Positions 48,997-58,497 of a stretch of DNA of 64,000 nucleotides are shown one piece after another; position 1 is the stretch's first letter; each line of letters opens with the position of its first letter. The notes beneath the pieces were generated by a model, which was not told the origin of the DNA, did not search any database, and saw only the letters and a list, made by a program, of their open reading frames with translations. The stretch is from Myxococcota bacterium (GTDB taxonomy: Bacteria > Myxococcota_A > UBA796 > UBA9615 > JAKLKC01), in assembly GCA_023150875.1 (NCBI GenBank), contig JAKLKC010000020.1, positions 1 through 64,000 of the forward strand. The letters run 5' to 3'. The position numbers and the translations under genes were made by a program.

Positions 48997-50340
48997 ATGA
49001 GCGCGGTCCAGGGATGGTCCCGCCTGGGCGCCCGGGTGGCGGCCCCCGCCCCGGTGGATGGGGTGGGCCCCGACGCCTACCAGGAGCTGAAGGCCGCCCT
49101 CCACCGGGAGCTGGTGGAGCACCTGGACCTCAGCGCCATGCGGGAGACGGACGGCGACCGCCTGGGCGAGGAGGTGCGGGTCCTCGTGCAGCGCCTCGTC
49201 GCCGAGAGGGCCCTGCCCCTCAACCGCATGGAGCGGGAGCGGATCGCCGTCGAGGTCCGGGACGAGGTGCTGGGCCTGGGTCCCCTGGAGCCCCTGCTGG
49301 CGGACCCCACCATCACCGACATCCTGATCAACGGCCCCCGCACGGTGTACGTGGAGCGCAACGGGCAGCTCCGCCTGACCGACACGAGGTTCCGGGACGA
49401 CACCCACCTCCTCCAGATCCTGGACCGGATCGTGAGCCCGGTGGGGCGGCGCATCGACGAGACGTCGCCCATGGTGGACGCCCGGCTCCGGGACGGCTCC
49501 CGGGTCAACGCCATCATCCCCCCCCTGGCCCTGGACGGCCCGGTGGTCTCCATCCGGCGCTTCGGCGCCCGCCCCCTGACGGGTCAGGACCTGGTGAAGG
49601 GGAGGGCCCTGCCCGCGGCGGTCCTGGAGGTGCTGCTGGCGGTGGTGAAGGCTCGGCTGAACGTGCTGATCTCGGGGGGCACCGGCTCCGGGAAGACCAC
49701 GATGCTCAACGCCCTCAGCGCCGCCATCCCGGCGACGGAGCGCATCGTCACCATCGAGGACGCCGCCGAGCTCCAGCTCCAGCAGCCCCACGTCGTGCGA
49801 CTAGAGACCCGCCCGTCGAACCTGGAGGGCAAGGGGGAGGTGGCCCAGCGGGACCTCCTGCGGAACGCCCTGCGGATGCGCCCGGACCGCATCGTCATCG
49901 GCGAGTGCCGGGGCACCGAGGCCCTGGACATGCTCCAGGCGATGAACACCGGCCACGAGGGTTCCATGACCACCATCCACGCCAACACCGGGCGGGACGC
50001 CCTGGCGCGGCTGGAGACGATGATCGGCATGGCCCAGTCAAACCTCGCCGAGAGGGTCATGCGACAGCAGATCGCCCGGAGCCTCGACGTCGTGATACAG
50101 CTCAACCGCCTCTCGGACGGCAGCCGGCGGGTGATGCAGGTGGCGGAGGTCACGGGGATGGAGGGAGACATCGTCACCCTCCAGGACCTGTTCGTGTTCG
50201 AGCAGAGGGGGGTCGACGACGACGGGAGGGTCCGGGGGAAGTTCCGGGCGACGAGGGTGCGACCCACCTTCGACGCCCGGCTCCGCGCCCGGGGGATCTC
50301 CCTGCCGTCGTCGGTGTGGGAGTCGGAGATGGACTTGTGA
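48997..50340 (+). CDS. cpaF: CpaF/TadA secretion ATPase, cluster 2
   Basis: The 447-residue protein carries Walker [10 protein letters not shown] (about 228-236), [27 protein letters not shown] and [13 protein letters not shown]. It starts at ATG 48997 after GAGGGAGC, 67 bp past cpaE, unlike the overlap in cluster 1. Powers the second Flp pilus. Confidence 0.93.
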   Translation: MSAVQGWSRLGARVAAPAPVDGVGPDAYQELKAALHRELVEHLDLSAMRETDGDRLGEEVRVLVQRLVAERALPLNRMERERIAVEVRDEVLGLGPLEPLLADPTITDILINGPRTVYVERNGQLRLTDTRFRDDTHLLQILDRIVSPVGRRIDETSPMVDARLRDGSRVNAIIPPLALDGPVVSIRRFGARPLTGQDLVKGRALPAAVLEVLLAVVKARLNVLISGGTGSGKTTMLNALSAAIPATERIVTIEDAAELQLQQPHVVRLETRPSNLEGKGEVAQRDLLRNALRMRPDRIVIGECRGTEALDMLQAMNTGHEGSMTTIHANTGRDALARLETMIGMAQSNLAERVMRQQIARSLDVVIQLNRLSDGSRRVMQVAEVTGMEGDIVTLQDLFVFEQRGVDDDGRVRGKFRATRVRPTFDARLRARGISLPSSVWESEMDL

Positions 50341-50379
50341 GACACGAGAAGGACCGGCACGACGGGGGCGGGTAGGAAC

Positions 50380-51378
50380 ATGCTTCAACGGTTCTGGCAG
50401 GGGCTGGTGACGGCGCCGCCCATGGCGGTGGTCCTGGGGCTGGTGGCGCTGCTGCTGTGGACCCAGCTCGCCGTGTGGTGGTGGTCCGGCCGGAACCGTC
50501 AACGCCAGGAGGAGCTCCGAAGGCGCCTGGGCCTGGACCTGGCCCGGGGCGGCCCCTCGGGCTCCCTCTTCCTGAAGGAGCGGCGCTACGCCCGGTCCGC
50601 CCGCCTGGACGGCTTCCTCCGGGGGCTCCCCGGCATGGCCTTCCTCCACGACCTCATCGAGAGGGCCGAGGCCGACGCCACCGTCTCGGGCCTGCTCCGC
50701 AAGGTGGCGGTCTTCGCCGCGGTGGGGGTCGCCGCCTCCTACGCGGTGATCCACGACCCGGTGGTCCAGCTCGCCGCCGCGGCCGCCTTGGGCGCCCTGC
50801 CGGTGCTTCGCCTGGTGAGCGAGGCCGCCGCCCGGGTGGACAAGCTCTGGCGCCAGCTCCCCGACGCCCTGGACCTGATGACCCGCTCCCTGCGGGCCGG
50901 CCACGGCACCGGGGCCGCCCTGCACCTGGTGGCCGCCGAGATGCCCCTGCCCATCGCCGGCGAGTTCGCCCGGACCTTCGAGCGCTACCGCCTGGGGGAG
51001 GACCTGGGCCAGGCCCTCCAGGCGATGGCGGACCGGAACCGGGTCTGCCGCGACCTGCGCTTCTTCGCCATCGCGGTGGGCCTCCAGCGGGAGACCGGCG
51101 GGAACCTGGTGGAGATCCTGGAGAACCTCGCCCGGACCGTCCGCTCCCGCTTCGTCCTCCAGGCCAAGGTCCAGGCCCTCACCTCCGAGGCCCGGCTGTC
51201 CACCCGGGTGGTGGGCTCGATGCCCTTCCTGACCCTCGGGGCCCTCTTCGTGATGCGGCGGCCCTACCTGGACCTCGCCTTCGGCGACCCCATCGGCCGG
51301 GGGATGATCTTCGGGGGCTTCGCGTGGTTCGCGGTGGGCCTTCTGATGATGAACCGCGTCATGAAGGTGGAGGTGTAG
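50380..51378 (+). CDS. tadB: TadB-like pilus platform protein, cluster 2
   Basis: The 332-residue protein has the same layout as copy 1: N-terminal helices around [20 protein letters not shown], a T2SF domain with [20 protein letters not shown] and [19 protein letters not shown], and two C-terminal helices. Confidence 0.9.
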   Translation: MLQRFWQGLVTAPPMAVVLGLVALLLWTQLAVWWWSGRNRQRQEELRRRLGLDLARGGPSGSLFLKERRYARSARLDGFLRGLPGMAFLHDLIERAEADATVSGLLRKVAVFAAVGVAASYAVIHDPVVQLAAAAALGALPVLRLVSEAAARVDKLWRQLPDALDLMTRSLRAGHGTGAALHLVAAEMPLPIAGEFARTFERYRLGEDLGQALQAMADRNRVCRDLRFFAIAVGLQRETGGNLVEILENLARTVRSRFVLQAKVQALTSEARLSTRVVGSMPFLTLGALFVMRRPYLDLAFGDPIGRGMIFGGFAWFAVGLLMMNRVMKVEV

Positions 51379-51379
51379 C

Positions 51380-52336
51380 GTGGGGGGCGGTGCCTTGGGA
51401 TCCGCCGTGACCCTGGCCTTCGCCAGCATGTTGCTGCTGCTGTCGGCGGCCTCGGTGTGGATGGCGCTGACGAACTGGAACTCCGCCCGCGCGGCGTTCG
51501 AGGACCGGCTCCGCCGCCTCCAGGGGCCCGCGGGGGCCGTCCTGGTGCCCCGGCGCCGTCCCGTCTCCGTCCTCGACGCCCTCGTGGCCCGCCTCGCCCC
51601 CCAGGCCCGCGTCCTCCTGCCGGGCCAGGAGGACGAGATGCGCGAGAAGCTGGCCCAGGCCGGCTGGCGCGGTCCCCACGCCGCCGAGGCCTACCTGGCC
51701 GCCCAGGTGGCCCTCTCGGTGGGGCTGCCGGCGATCTACCTCACCGGCGCCTTCTGGTCCCACACCGAGGGGCTGAGGATGGTGGCGGCGATGATGGCCC
51801 TGACCGCCCTCGGCTTCGGCCTGCCGGGGACGGTGGTGGCCCGCCGGGGCCGCGCCCGCCAGAAGGAGCTCCAGCGGAGCCTCCCCGAGGCCCTGGACCT
51901 GCTGGTCACCTGCGTCGAGGCCGGCCTGGGCCTGGACTCCGCCCTCCACAAGGTGGCGGACGAGCTGGAGCTGAACGGCTCCCCCCTCGGGACCGAGCTG
52001 CGGATCACCCACCTGGAGATCGCCGCGGGGATCACCCGGGTGGAGGCCCTGCAGCGCATGGCCCGGCGCACCGGGGTCGAGGACATCCGCGCCCTGGTGG
52101 CGGTGCTCGTACAGACCGAGCGGTTCGGGACCTCGGTGGCCCACGCCCTCCGGACCCAGGCGGAGTCCCTCCGGGTCCGCCGCCAGCTCCGGGCCGAGGA
52201 AGAGGCCGGTCAGAGCCCGGTGAAGCTCTCGGCGATCCTGGTGGTGTTCCTCGTGCCCTGCCTGGTGATGGTGGTCCTCTCGGGGGCGGTGGTGCGGGTG
52301 TATCATTCGCTGTTGCACGGCTCCCTCGGGGGCTGA
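51380..52336 (+). CDS. tadC: TadC-like pilus platform protein, cluster 2
   Basis: The 318-residue protein from GTG 51380, one base after tadB, has a T2SF domain (LPEALDLLVTCVEAGLGLDS, VLVQTERFGTSVAHALR) and a C-terminal helix VKLSAILVVFLVPCLVMVVL. Confidence 0.9.
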   Translation: MGGGALGSAVTLAFASMLLLLSAASVWMALTNWNSARAAFEDRLRRLQGPAGAVLVPRRRPVSVLDALVARLAPQARVLLPGQEDEMREKLAQAGWRGPHAAEAYLAAQVALSVGLPAIYLTGAFWSHTEGLRMVAAMMALTALGFGLPGTVVARRGRARQKELQRSLPEALDLLVTCVEAGLGLDSALHKVADELELNGSPLGTELRITHLEIAAGITRVEALQRMARRTGVEDIRALVAVLVQTERFGTSVAHALRTQAESLRVRRQLRAEEEAGQSPVKLSAILVVFLVPCLVMVVLSGAVVRVYHSLLHGSLGG

Positions 52337-52350
52337 GACGGAAGGGTCCG

Positions 52351-52547
52351 ATACATGAACTCCTGGCTCCTCGCTTCCGCCACTCCCCACCCGATCTCGT
52401 GCCCGTGCCCGAGCCCGTGCCCGCGCTCCCCACGGCGCCCGTCGGGCACGGGCCTTCGGCCCTGGCACGGGCGCGGGCACGGGCGCGGGACCAGACGTGT
52501 CCGACCACTGGTTGGAGTGGAGAGGCATACATGAACTCCTGGCTCCT
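52351..52547. repeat. 21-bp direct repeats flanking a hexamer-repeat insertion
   Basis: An identical 21-bp sequence beginning ATACATGAACTCCTGGCTCC occurs at 52351-52371 and again at 52527-52547, where it is the start of the TPR gene. Between them lie about 155 bp with GTGCCC/GGGCAC hexamer repeats in both orientations (52399-52425 and 52443-52490). The layout looks like an insertion with duplicated target. Confidence 0.65.
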
Positions 52548-53349
52548 GGCGACGATCCTGGTGGCGGCCCTGGGGACGGGACCCGCGGACCTCTCCGCCC
52601 AGGCCGGCCTCGACCCCGATCCCGCGGCGGCGATGCACCGGGTGCGGGTCCGGGTGGTGGGCACGCTGCTGGAGCAGGGCCGGACCGAGCTCGCCCTGAA
52701 GGCGGCGGGGGCCCTGGTGCGGGACCGGCCCGGGGACGCCCCCACCCGGATCGCCCTCGGGCGCGCCCTGGAGGCCAACGGGTTGCTGGAGGAGGCCGCC
52801 CGCGCCTACGAGGAGGCGGCCCGTCTCGCCAAGAGGGACCCCGTCCCCCGGGCCCTGCTGGCGCGGGTCCTGAGCCACGAGGGCCGCACCGACGAGGCGC
52901 TGTCGCACCTGCGCCGGGCCGTGGAGCTCTCGCCGTTCACCGCGGCGTTGTGGAACGACCTGGGCTTCACCCTGCTCCTGTCGGGACGGCCCGGGGAGGC
53001 GGTGGAGGCCCTGGAGCGGGCGGTGGACCTGGACCCCGCCGGGCGCAGGGCTCGGAGCAACCTGGGCTTCGCCCTGGCGGCCCTGGGCCGGGACGACGAG
53101 GCGCTGCGGAGCTTCCGGGCCCTCCTCCGCCCCGCCGACGCATACGCGAACCTGGGCCTGGCCCGGGAGAAGCGCGGCGACGTCCCGGGGGCCCTGGACC
53201 TGTACCGGGCGGCCCTCCGCCTGGACCCCTCCTGCGAAGCGGCCCGGGCGAACCTGGAGCGGCATGCTTCCGCCGCCGCGACCGTGGCCCCCACCACCCG
53301 CATCCCGGCGTCGGCGCCGGACGAGGAGCTGTCACATGGGACGCTCTGA
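52531..53349 (+). CDS. tadD: TPR protein, TadD-like, cluster 2
   Basis: The 272-residue protein has a signal peptide (WLLATILVAALGTGPADLSA) and about five TPR units (LGRALEANGLLEEAARAYEE; LGFALAALGRDDEALRSFRA). It starts at ATG 52531. A decapitated copy of the first codons lies 176 bp upstream because of the direct repeat; only this start leads into the TPR frame without the repeat insertion. It overlaps the lipoprotein gene by 14 bp, as in cluster 1. Confidence 0.82.
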   Translation: MNSWLLATILVAALGTGPADLSAQAGLDPDPAAAMHRVRVRVVGTLLEQGRTELALKAAGALVRDRPGDAPTRIALGRALEANGLLEEAARAYEEAARLAKRDPVPRALLARVLSHEGRTDEALSHLRRAVELSPFTAALWNDLGFTLLLSGRPGEAVEALERAVDLDPAGRRARSNLGFALAALGRDDEALRSFRALLRPADAYANLGLAREKRGDVPGALDLYRAALRLDPSCEAARANLERHASAAATVAPTTRIPASAPDEELSHGTL

Positions 53350-53632
53350 TACGAGGAACGACGGCACCGCGTTCCGTGGCTTCGCGGTGGCCCTCCTGGT
53401 GGGGGTGACGGGTACGGGCTGCGTCCGGCAGCACCTGGACCCCGCCTTCGGCGAGTCGGCCCGGGCGATCCTGTCCCGCCAGGCGGTCCCCACTCCGCCA
53501 CCGGACGGCCTCCTGCGGGTCCTGGACGGCGCGTCGGCGGCGCAGATCCACCAGAACTACCGGAAGTCCCTGGCGATCCCGGACACCCGGGACGAGCTGG
53601 GGAAGGTGCCGGACTTCGAGGCGGGGGACTGA
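53336..53632 (+). CDS. Small Tad-cluster lipoprotein, copy 2
   Basis: The 98-residue protein ends its signal at a lipobox-like GTGC and continues VRQHLDPAFGESARAILSRQ. SAAQIHQNYRKSLA is shared with the cluster-1 copy. Unrecognised family; syntenic in both clusters. Confidence 0.75.
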   Translation: MGRSDTRNDGTAFRGFAVALLVGVTGTGCVRQHLDPAFGESARAILSRQAVPTPPPDGLLRVLDGASAAQIHQNYRKSLAIPDTRDELGKVPDFEAGD

Positions 53633-53635
53633 GAC

Positions 53636-54733
53636 ATGGGACGCCGCCGCGGGCTCTCCGCGCGGGGGGAGAGGGGGAACATCGCCGTGCTCACGGCGGG
53701 GGTCCTGCTCTCGCTGGTGCTCCTGTGCGCCTTCGCGGTGGACGTGGGCATGGCGACCCTGACCCGGCGCCAGCTCCAGAACGCCTCGGACGCCGCGGCC
53801 CTGGCGGCGGCCTGGGAGCTGGACGGCACGGCGGAGGGCCTCACCCGGGCCCGGGACCGGGCGGCGGAGGTGGCCGCGCGCCACGACTCCCTGCGGGACC
53901 CGGTGCTCCTGGGCACCGGCGGCGGGGACGGGACCCCCGACGTGCAGACGGGGATCTGGGACCTGGCGGAGCGGACGTTCACCCAGTCCATCGACCCCAA
54001 GAGGTCCAACGCGGTGCGGGTCCAGGGGCGGCGATACGCGGCGCGGGGCGAGGGGATCCCCACGGCCTTCGGGGCGCTGGCGGGGTTCTCGGACATCGAC
54101 GTGGGGTCCGACGCCGTGGCGGTGGGCGCGGGGGTGGGGCTGGTGGAGTGCGTGGCGCCCTTCACCATCCCCCAGTGCGCCCTGGACCTCAACCCCAACT
54201 ACTGCACCGATCCCACGCCCCTGAGCTTCAACCCCTCGACGACGAACACCATGGGCTTCGCGGTCTTCGGCGGCTCGGCCTCCACCACCACCATCGCCGC
54301 CCAGATCGACGCCTGCGCGGGGTACTCGGGCGCGGATCCGGTCTGCCTGGCGAACGGGGCCAACCTCGCCTCGCCGTCGATCTGGCAGCCTCTGGTGGCG
54401 CACGTCGTCGCCGGCGAGCTGTGGGACGAGCCCGGCCGGCCCATCCCCCCCCAGCACTCGAAGTCCACCGTGCCGCCCGGGGACTACGGGAAGGTGTGGC
54501 GCACCTACATCCCCGTCTTCGACGGCGGGACCGGCTACTGCTCGCCGCCGGACAGCTACAACCAGTGCGGCATGGCGGTGGTCTCCTTCGTCCCCTTCGC
54601 CCTGTACGACGTCGTCCCCCACGGCTCCACGAAGACCATCTTCGGCTTCATCGACTGCGACGCCGAGGTCCCCGGCGCCTACGGCGGCGGGATCTACTAC
54701 GGCCCCGGCGGGAGACCTCGCCTGGTGCGCTGA
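53636..54733 (+). CDS. tadG: TadG-like pilus assembly protein, cluster 2
   Basis: The 365-residue protein has a Tad_N segment (ERGNIAVLTAGVLLSLVLL; LTRRQLQNASDAAALAAA) and a Cys-rich outer domain with LSFNPSTTNTMGFAVFGGS and DYGKVWRTYIPVFDGGTGYC. About 60% matches copy 1. No Glu at +5, so it is probably not processed as a prepilin. Last gene of the second cluster. Confidence 0.82.
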   Translation: MGRRRGLSARGERGNIAVLTAGVLLSLVLLCAFAVDVGMATLTRRQLQNASDAAALAAAWELDGTAEGLTRARDRAAEVAARHDSLRDPVLLGTGGGDGTPDVQTGIWDLAERTFTQSIDPKRSNAVRVQGRRYAARGEGIPTAFGALAGFSDIDVGSDAVAVGAGVGLVECVAPFTIPQCALDLNPNYCTDPTPLSFNPSTTNTMGFAVFGGSASTTTIAAQIDACAGYSGADPVCLANGANLASPSIWQPLVAHVVAGELWDEPGRPIPPQHSKSTVPPGDYGKVWRTYIPVFDGGTGYCSPPDSYNQCGMAVVSFVPFALYDVVPHGSTKTIFGFIDCDAEVPGAYGGGIYYGPGGRPRLVR

Positions 54734-54866
54734 GCCCGAGGGCTCGGACCCGCGACCCCCGCCCTGCGCGCCGCCTCGAAACGTGACAGGATGGTGACGA
54801 CGAGGCGACGCCCGGGGGCTTCGGCCCGGCCCGGGCCCCCGCGCGGCGAGGGAGGCGAGCCCGGAC

Positions 54867-55985
54867 ATGTTCAGGACCGAGGAGGGCAGCTCGGGGCGGC
54901 TGCTCCAGCTCTGCGTGGCCTACTTCGCCTTCTACGCCGTGACGGGCGTGGCGGTGAAGTACTTCCAGGGCAGCGCCGGCGCGGGCTTCCCGGGCATGGC
55001 GGGCATGGAGTTCCTGCTGTACAGCACCCTCGGGGGCGCGGGGATCGCCCTGGCGGTGGTGCTGGCCCGGGGCTGGTTCCGGGTGCGCTCGGAGCACAGC
55101 GTCACCCTCGGCCCCTTCACCTTCCCCCGGGAGATCCTCTACATCGTGCCCTCGGGGGTGTGTACCGCCGTGGTGATCCCCACCACGACGCTGATGTACT
55201 CGCTGCCCATCTCGGTGATGGTGGCGATGGTGATGATGCGGGGCAGCGTCATCGTGATCAGCCGGGTGGTGGACGCGGTCCAGGCCCGCCAGGGGATCCT
55301 CAAGAAGAAGGTGTATGCCGTCGAGGACCTCGCGGTGGCCTTCGCCCTGGGCGCCGTCTCCATCGAGCCCCTCGCCGGGTCCCGGGAGGGGGGCTTCGAC
55401 TTCATGCAGTCCCGGGCGGCGGTGACGATCCTCGGCAGCTACATCGCCGCCTACGCCGTCCGGATCTACATCATGAACTACTACAAGAACACCCGGCCCC
55501 GGGGCATGCCCCTGGACAACCGCGGCTTCTTCGGGGTGGAGCAGATCGCGGCCAGCGTGGCGATGGCCCTGGTGGGGGTCGCGGTCTTCGCCGCGGGCGC
55601 GGGGGCGGGCGGCCCGGCCGAGGCGTTCCGGGGGGCGGTGCTGGAGCCCCACCCCATGTGGCCCTGGGCGGTGCTGGCGGGAACGGCCTACGGCATGGTG
55701 GCCTTCTTCTCGGTGTTCATCTTCATGTTCCAGGGGCGGACCGCCACGTTCGCGGGGCTGGTCAACCGCCTGACCTCCCTGGTGGCGGGCACGGCGGCGA
55801 CGCTGATCTTCGCGGCGTCCTTCGGCGGGCGCTGGCCCGGCTGGACGGACTGGGCCTCCCTGGCGCTGATCCTGGTCTCGGTGGCGTTCCTGACGGTGGC
55901 GGAGCGCCGCCGCTCGGCGGAGGCCGTCGTGGAGAGGGCGAGGGCGGTGGCGGCACCGGTCCGGACGACGGTGGGAGCGCCGTGA
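54867..55985 (+). CDS. Polytopic inner-membrane protein, possibly DMT/EamA-like
   Basis: The 372-residue protein has about ten hydrophobic helices. Blocks such as YIVPSGVCTAVVIPTTTLMY and PISVMVAMVMMRGSVIVISR recall the drug/metabolite transporter fold, but no signature settles this. A basic cytoplasmic loop (YYKNTRPRG) lies midway. The C-terminal 30 residues are a charged helix. It overlaps the next gene by GTGA. Substrate unknown. Confidence 0.6.
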   Translation: MFRTEEGSSGRLLQLCVAYFAFYAVTGVAVKYFQGSAGAGFPGMAGMEFLLYSTLGGAGIALAVVLARGWFRVRSEHSVTLGPFTFPREILYIVPSGVCTAVVIPTTTLMYSLPISVMVAMVMMRGSVIVISRVVDAVQARQGILKKKVYAVEDLAVAFALGAVSIEPLAGSREGGFDFMQSRAAVTILGSYIAAYAVRIYIMNYYKNTRPRGMPLDNRGFFGVEQIAASVAMALVGVAVFAAGAGAGGPAEAFRGAVLEPHPMWPWAVLAGTAYGMVAFFSVFIFMFQGRTATFAGLVNRLTSLVAGTAATLIFAASFGGRWPGWTDWASLALILVSVAFLTVAERRRSAEAVVERARAVAAPVRTTVGAP

Positions 55986-56835
55986 TCCCCGGTCCCCGCG
56001 GCCTTCTCGGCGCCCTCGCCGCCGCCGGGCTGACCTGCCTGGCCGCGCTCCCCGGCCAGGCGGCCGACACCTGGAGCACCCCCTGGCCGGGGGTGGACGT
56101 GCTGGAGCGGAGCGCCTCGGGCCAGCACCTGTTCCCGGCTTACGTGGACCTGTGCCAGGAGGGCATGCACGCCCGGGCGAGCACCTACGAGGAGCGGGGG
56201 CGGACGACGTCCTCGTGGGCGACCGCGGTGGGGGCGAGGGTGGCGATCAACGGCGCGTTCTTCTCCTACACCGACTACGACGCCATCGGGTGGTCGGTGG
56301 GGGACGGAGAGGCGTGGGCGACGGCGGTGGACTACGACCACTACACCGCCGTCGCCTTCGGGAGCTACGCCCGGGCGGAGATCTTCGACGCCGACGTCCC
56401 CCTTCCGCCGCCGGAGCCGTGGTGGCGCGAGATGGTCCCCGGGGATCCCCTGCTGATCGACGACGGGGTGATCGTCGAGGAGGAATGCTACTCCCACATG
56501 AGGTCACCCGGGCCCAGGCGGCGAAGCTCGTGGCGGTGGGGTTCTCGGTGGGGGAGTACGAGCCCTGCCTGGAGGGTGGGGGCGACGACGACACCGCGCC
56601 GGGGGACGACGACGACGCCGGGGACGACGACGCTGCTGGGGACGACGACGCGGCCGGCGACGACGACGCGGCGGGCGGGGGGCCTCCTTCGGGGACGGAG
56701 CCCTACGGGTGCGAGGGGTGCGGCGCCGCGGGGGGCGGCGCGGGCTGGGTGGGGTTGCTGGCGCTGGCGGCGGCGCTCCCTGGCCGCTGGAGGGGAGGCC
56801 AGCCGAACCGCGGGAGGGGCTCCCGGCGGGCCTGA
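55982..56835 (+). pseudogene. Phosphodiester-glycosidase-like gene with internal deletion/frameshift
   Basis: From GTG 55982 the frame encodes a signal peptide (ALPGQAADT) and the first part of an NAGPA-like domain (WPGVDVLERS, GARVAINGAFFSYT, GDPLLIDDGVIVEEECYSHM). At about 56503 coherent coding moves one frame over to VTRAQAAKLVAVGF (an SLH-like ending), an Asp-rich linker (DDDAAGDDDAAG) and a MYXO-CTERM-like tail (GCEGCGAA, hydrophobic run, RWRGG). The catalytic C-terminal half of the glycosidase is missing. Most simply an internal deletion fused the two ends out of frame. The tail overlaps the serine hydrolase on the other strand. Confidence 0.6.
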
Positions 56836-58424
56836 GCCAGGGCCCGCTCGAGGCGGGCGCGATCGAAGGGACGGTGGAGCCCCGAGGGGGGGGCGACGGC
56901 CGGATCGGGCTCGTTGACCCGCTGGGCGACGGCGAAGCGGGCCCGGATGTACTCCGGCTCCCCTTCCTCGTCCCGGATGAAGGTGATGAGCTGGGGGACG
57001 CCGGTGATGGTCCACAGGAAGTTGTCGGGGGTGTAGGAGGCCAGGGTGGGGCTGTAGGGCACGCCGTAGGTGTCCAGGAGCGGCGCCTCCACCACCAGCG
57101 CGCCCCCCTCCCCCACCGAGATCTCCAGCTCCCCCACGTTCCAGGGGTCCAGGTAGGTCCCCGCCAGCCCGGGGAACGTGGAGGGGTCCACCGTCAGGTC
57201 CGGCTCCTCGGCGGGGGCCGGGAGCTGGACCAGGGTGTCGAAGGCCACGCCGACGCTGTTGCCGAGATAGGCGCCGTCGGCGTTGGCGAGGACCGCCATG
57301 GCGAACTCCAGCTCCGGCAGCATGTAGAGGCTCGCCGCGAAGCCGGGGATCGCCCCGTCGTGGGACACCAGCGGCGTGTCGTAGTACGAGGCGCCGAGCC
57401 AGAACCCGCGGTCGTGGACCAGGCCGTACCCGTAGTGGTCGATGTCCCCCAGGACTTCGGTGTTCACCTGGGGGGACTGCATCTCCTCCCGCAGGGCGTC
57501 CCCCAGCACGGTCTCGTCTCCGTGGATCAGGAAGGTGGCGAACCGCGCCAGGTCCAGCACCGAGCTCCAGGCGTAGCCGGCCGGCCGCCCCCAGGCGTTG
57601 TCGTAGGAGTCGGGGTAGGCCATGCGGGAGTCGGAGGTGGCCCCGGTCCAGTCGTAGGTCAGGGCGGTGGCGTAGTCGCCGTCGGCGAGCACCTCTTCGG
57701 GCAGGAAGAAGGTCCGGTCCATGCCCAGGGGCGTGAACAGCGCATCGTCCATGCGCTCGCGGTACCAGCTCCCCGACAGCAGCTCGACGATGAGCCCCGC
57801 GGTGTAGAAGTTGGGGTTGGAGTAGTTCCACATCCGCCCCGGCGGCGCCATGACCCAGATCCCGTCCACGAACCAGCCGGTCATCGCCTCCTCCAGGGCG
57901 GCGTCGTCCCGGTCCGAGTCGATCTCCAGGTAGTCGTACATCCCGCAGGTGTGGGTCAGGGTGTCCCGCACCGTCATCTGCGGGGCGTAGCCGGGGTTCA
58001 GGGCGTAGTCGTACCCCGGGACGTGGTCGGGCACGGCGTCTTCGAGGTCGACCGCCCCGGCCTCCACGAGCTGGAGGACCGCTGCCGCTGTCAGCATCTT
58101 GTTCACCGACCCGATGCGGAAGAGGGTGGAGGGCTCCACCGCCTCGCCACCATCGGGGTCCCGGGTCCCGAACCCCGCGGCGTAGGTGACCTCTCCCCCC
58201 TCCACCACCGCCACCGCCACCCCGGGGGCACCGAGCAGCTCCCGCTCCGCCTCGACGGCGGCGGCCAGCGCCTCGAAGCGGGGGTCCGTCGTGGCGTCGT
58301 CGTCCCCGGCGGTGTCGTCGTCACCGACGAAGTCGTCGTCGTCACCCAGGGAACCGGTACACCCGGCGGCGAGCCACAGGCCCGCCAGCAGGGACCGGGA
58401 AGCGATGGTCGGGAGTCGCGCCAT
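56703..58424 (-). CDS. Beta-lactamase-family serine hydrolase, lipoprotein
   Basis: The 573-residue protein from ATG 58424 has a lipoprotein signal (LAAGC, Cys22) and an Asp-rich linker (DDDDFVGDDDTAGDDD). The class C/DD-peptidase-like domain has the catalytic SVNK (Ser106-Lys109), Tyr-Ser-Asn (201-203) and HDGAIPGF. A C-terminal beta domain follows. Family members are D-alanyl peptidases, esterases or amidases; specificity is open. Its last 44 codons overlap the tail of the pseudogene on the other strand. Confidence 0.87.
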   Translation of the reverse strand: MARLPTIASRSLLAGLWLAAGCTGSLGDDDDFVGDDDTAGDDDATTDPRFEALAAAVEAERELLGAPGVAVAVVEGGEVTYAAGFGTRDPDGGEAVEPSTLFRIGSVNKMLTAAAVLQLVEAGAVDLEDAVPDHVPGYDYALNPGYAPQMTVRDTLTHTCGMYDYLEIDSDRDDAALEEAMTGWFVDGIWVMAPPGRMWNYSNPNFYTAGLIVELLSGSWYRERMDDALFTPLGMDRTFFLPEEVLADGDYATALTYDWTGATSDSRMAYPDSYDNAWGRPAGYAWSSVLDLARFATFLIHGDETVLGDALREEMQSPQVNTEVLGDIDHYGYGLVHDRGFWLGASYYDTPLVSHDGAIPGFAASLYMLPELEFAMAVLANADGAYLGNSVGVAFDTLVQLPAPAEEPDLTVDPSTFPGLAGTYLDPWNVGELEISVGEGGALVVEAPLLDTYGVPYSPTLASYTPDNFLWTITGVPQLITFIRDEEGEPEYIRARFAVAQRVNEPDPAVAPPSGLHRPFDRARLERALAQARREPLPRFGWPPLQRPGSAAASASNPTQPAPPPAAPHPSHP

Positions 58425-58497
58425 GGGATAGGCCCCGCGGGGTCGCCCGCGTCCGCCCCCGGGGTCCAATGGGGGCGCGCCGACCCGAGGGGGCGGA

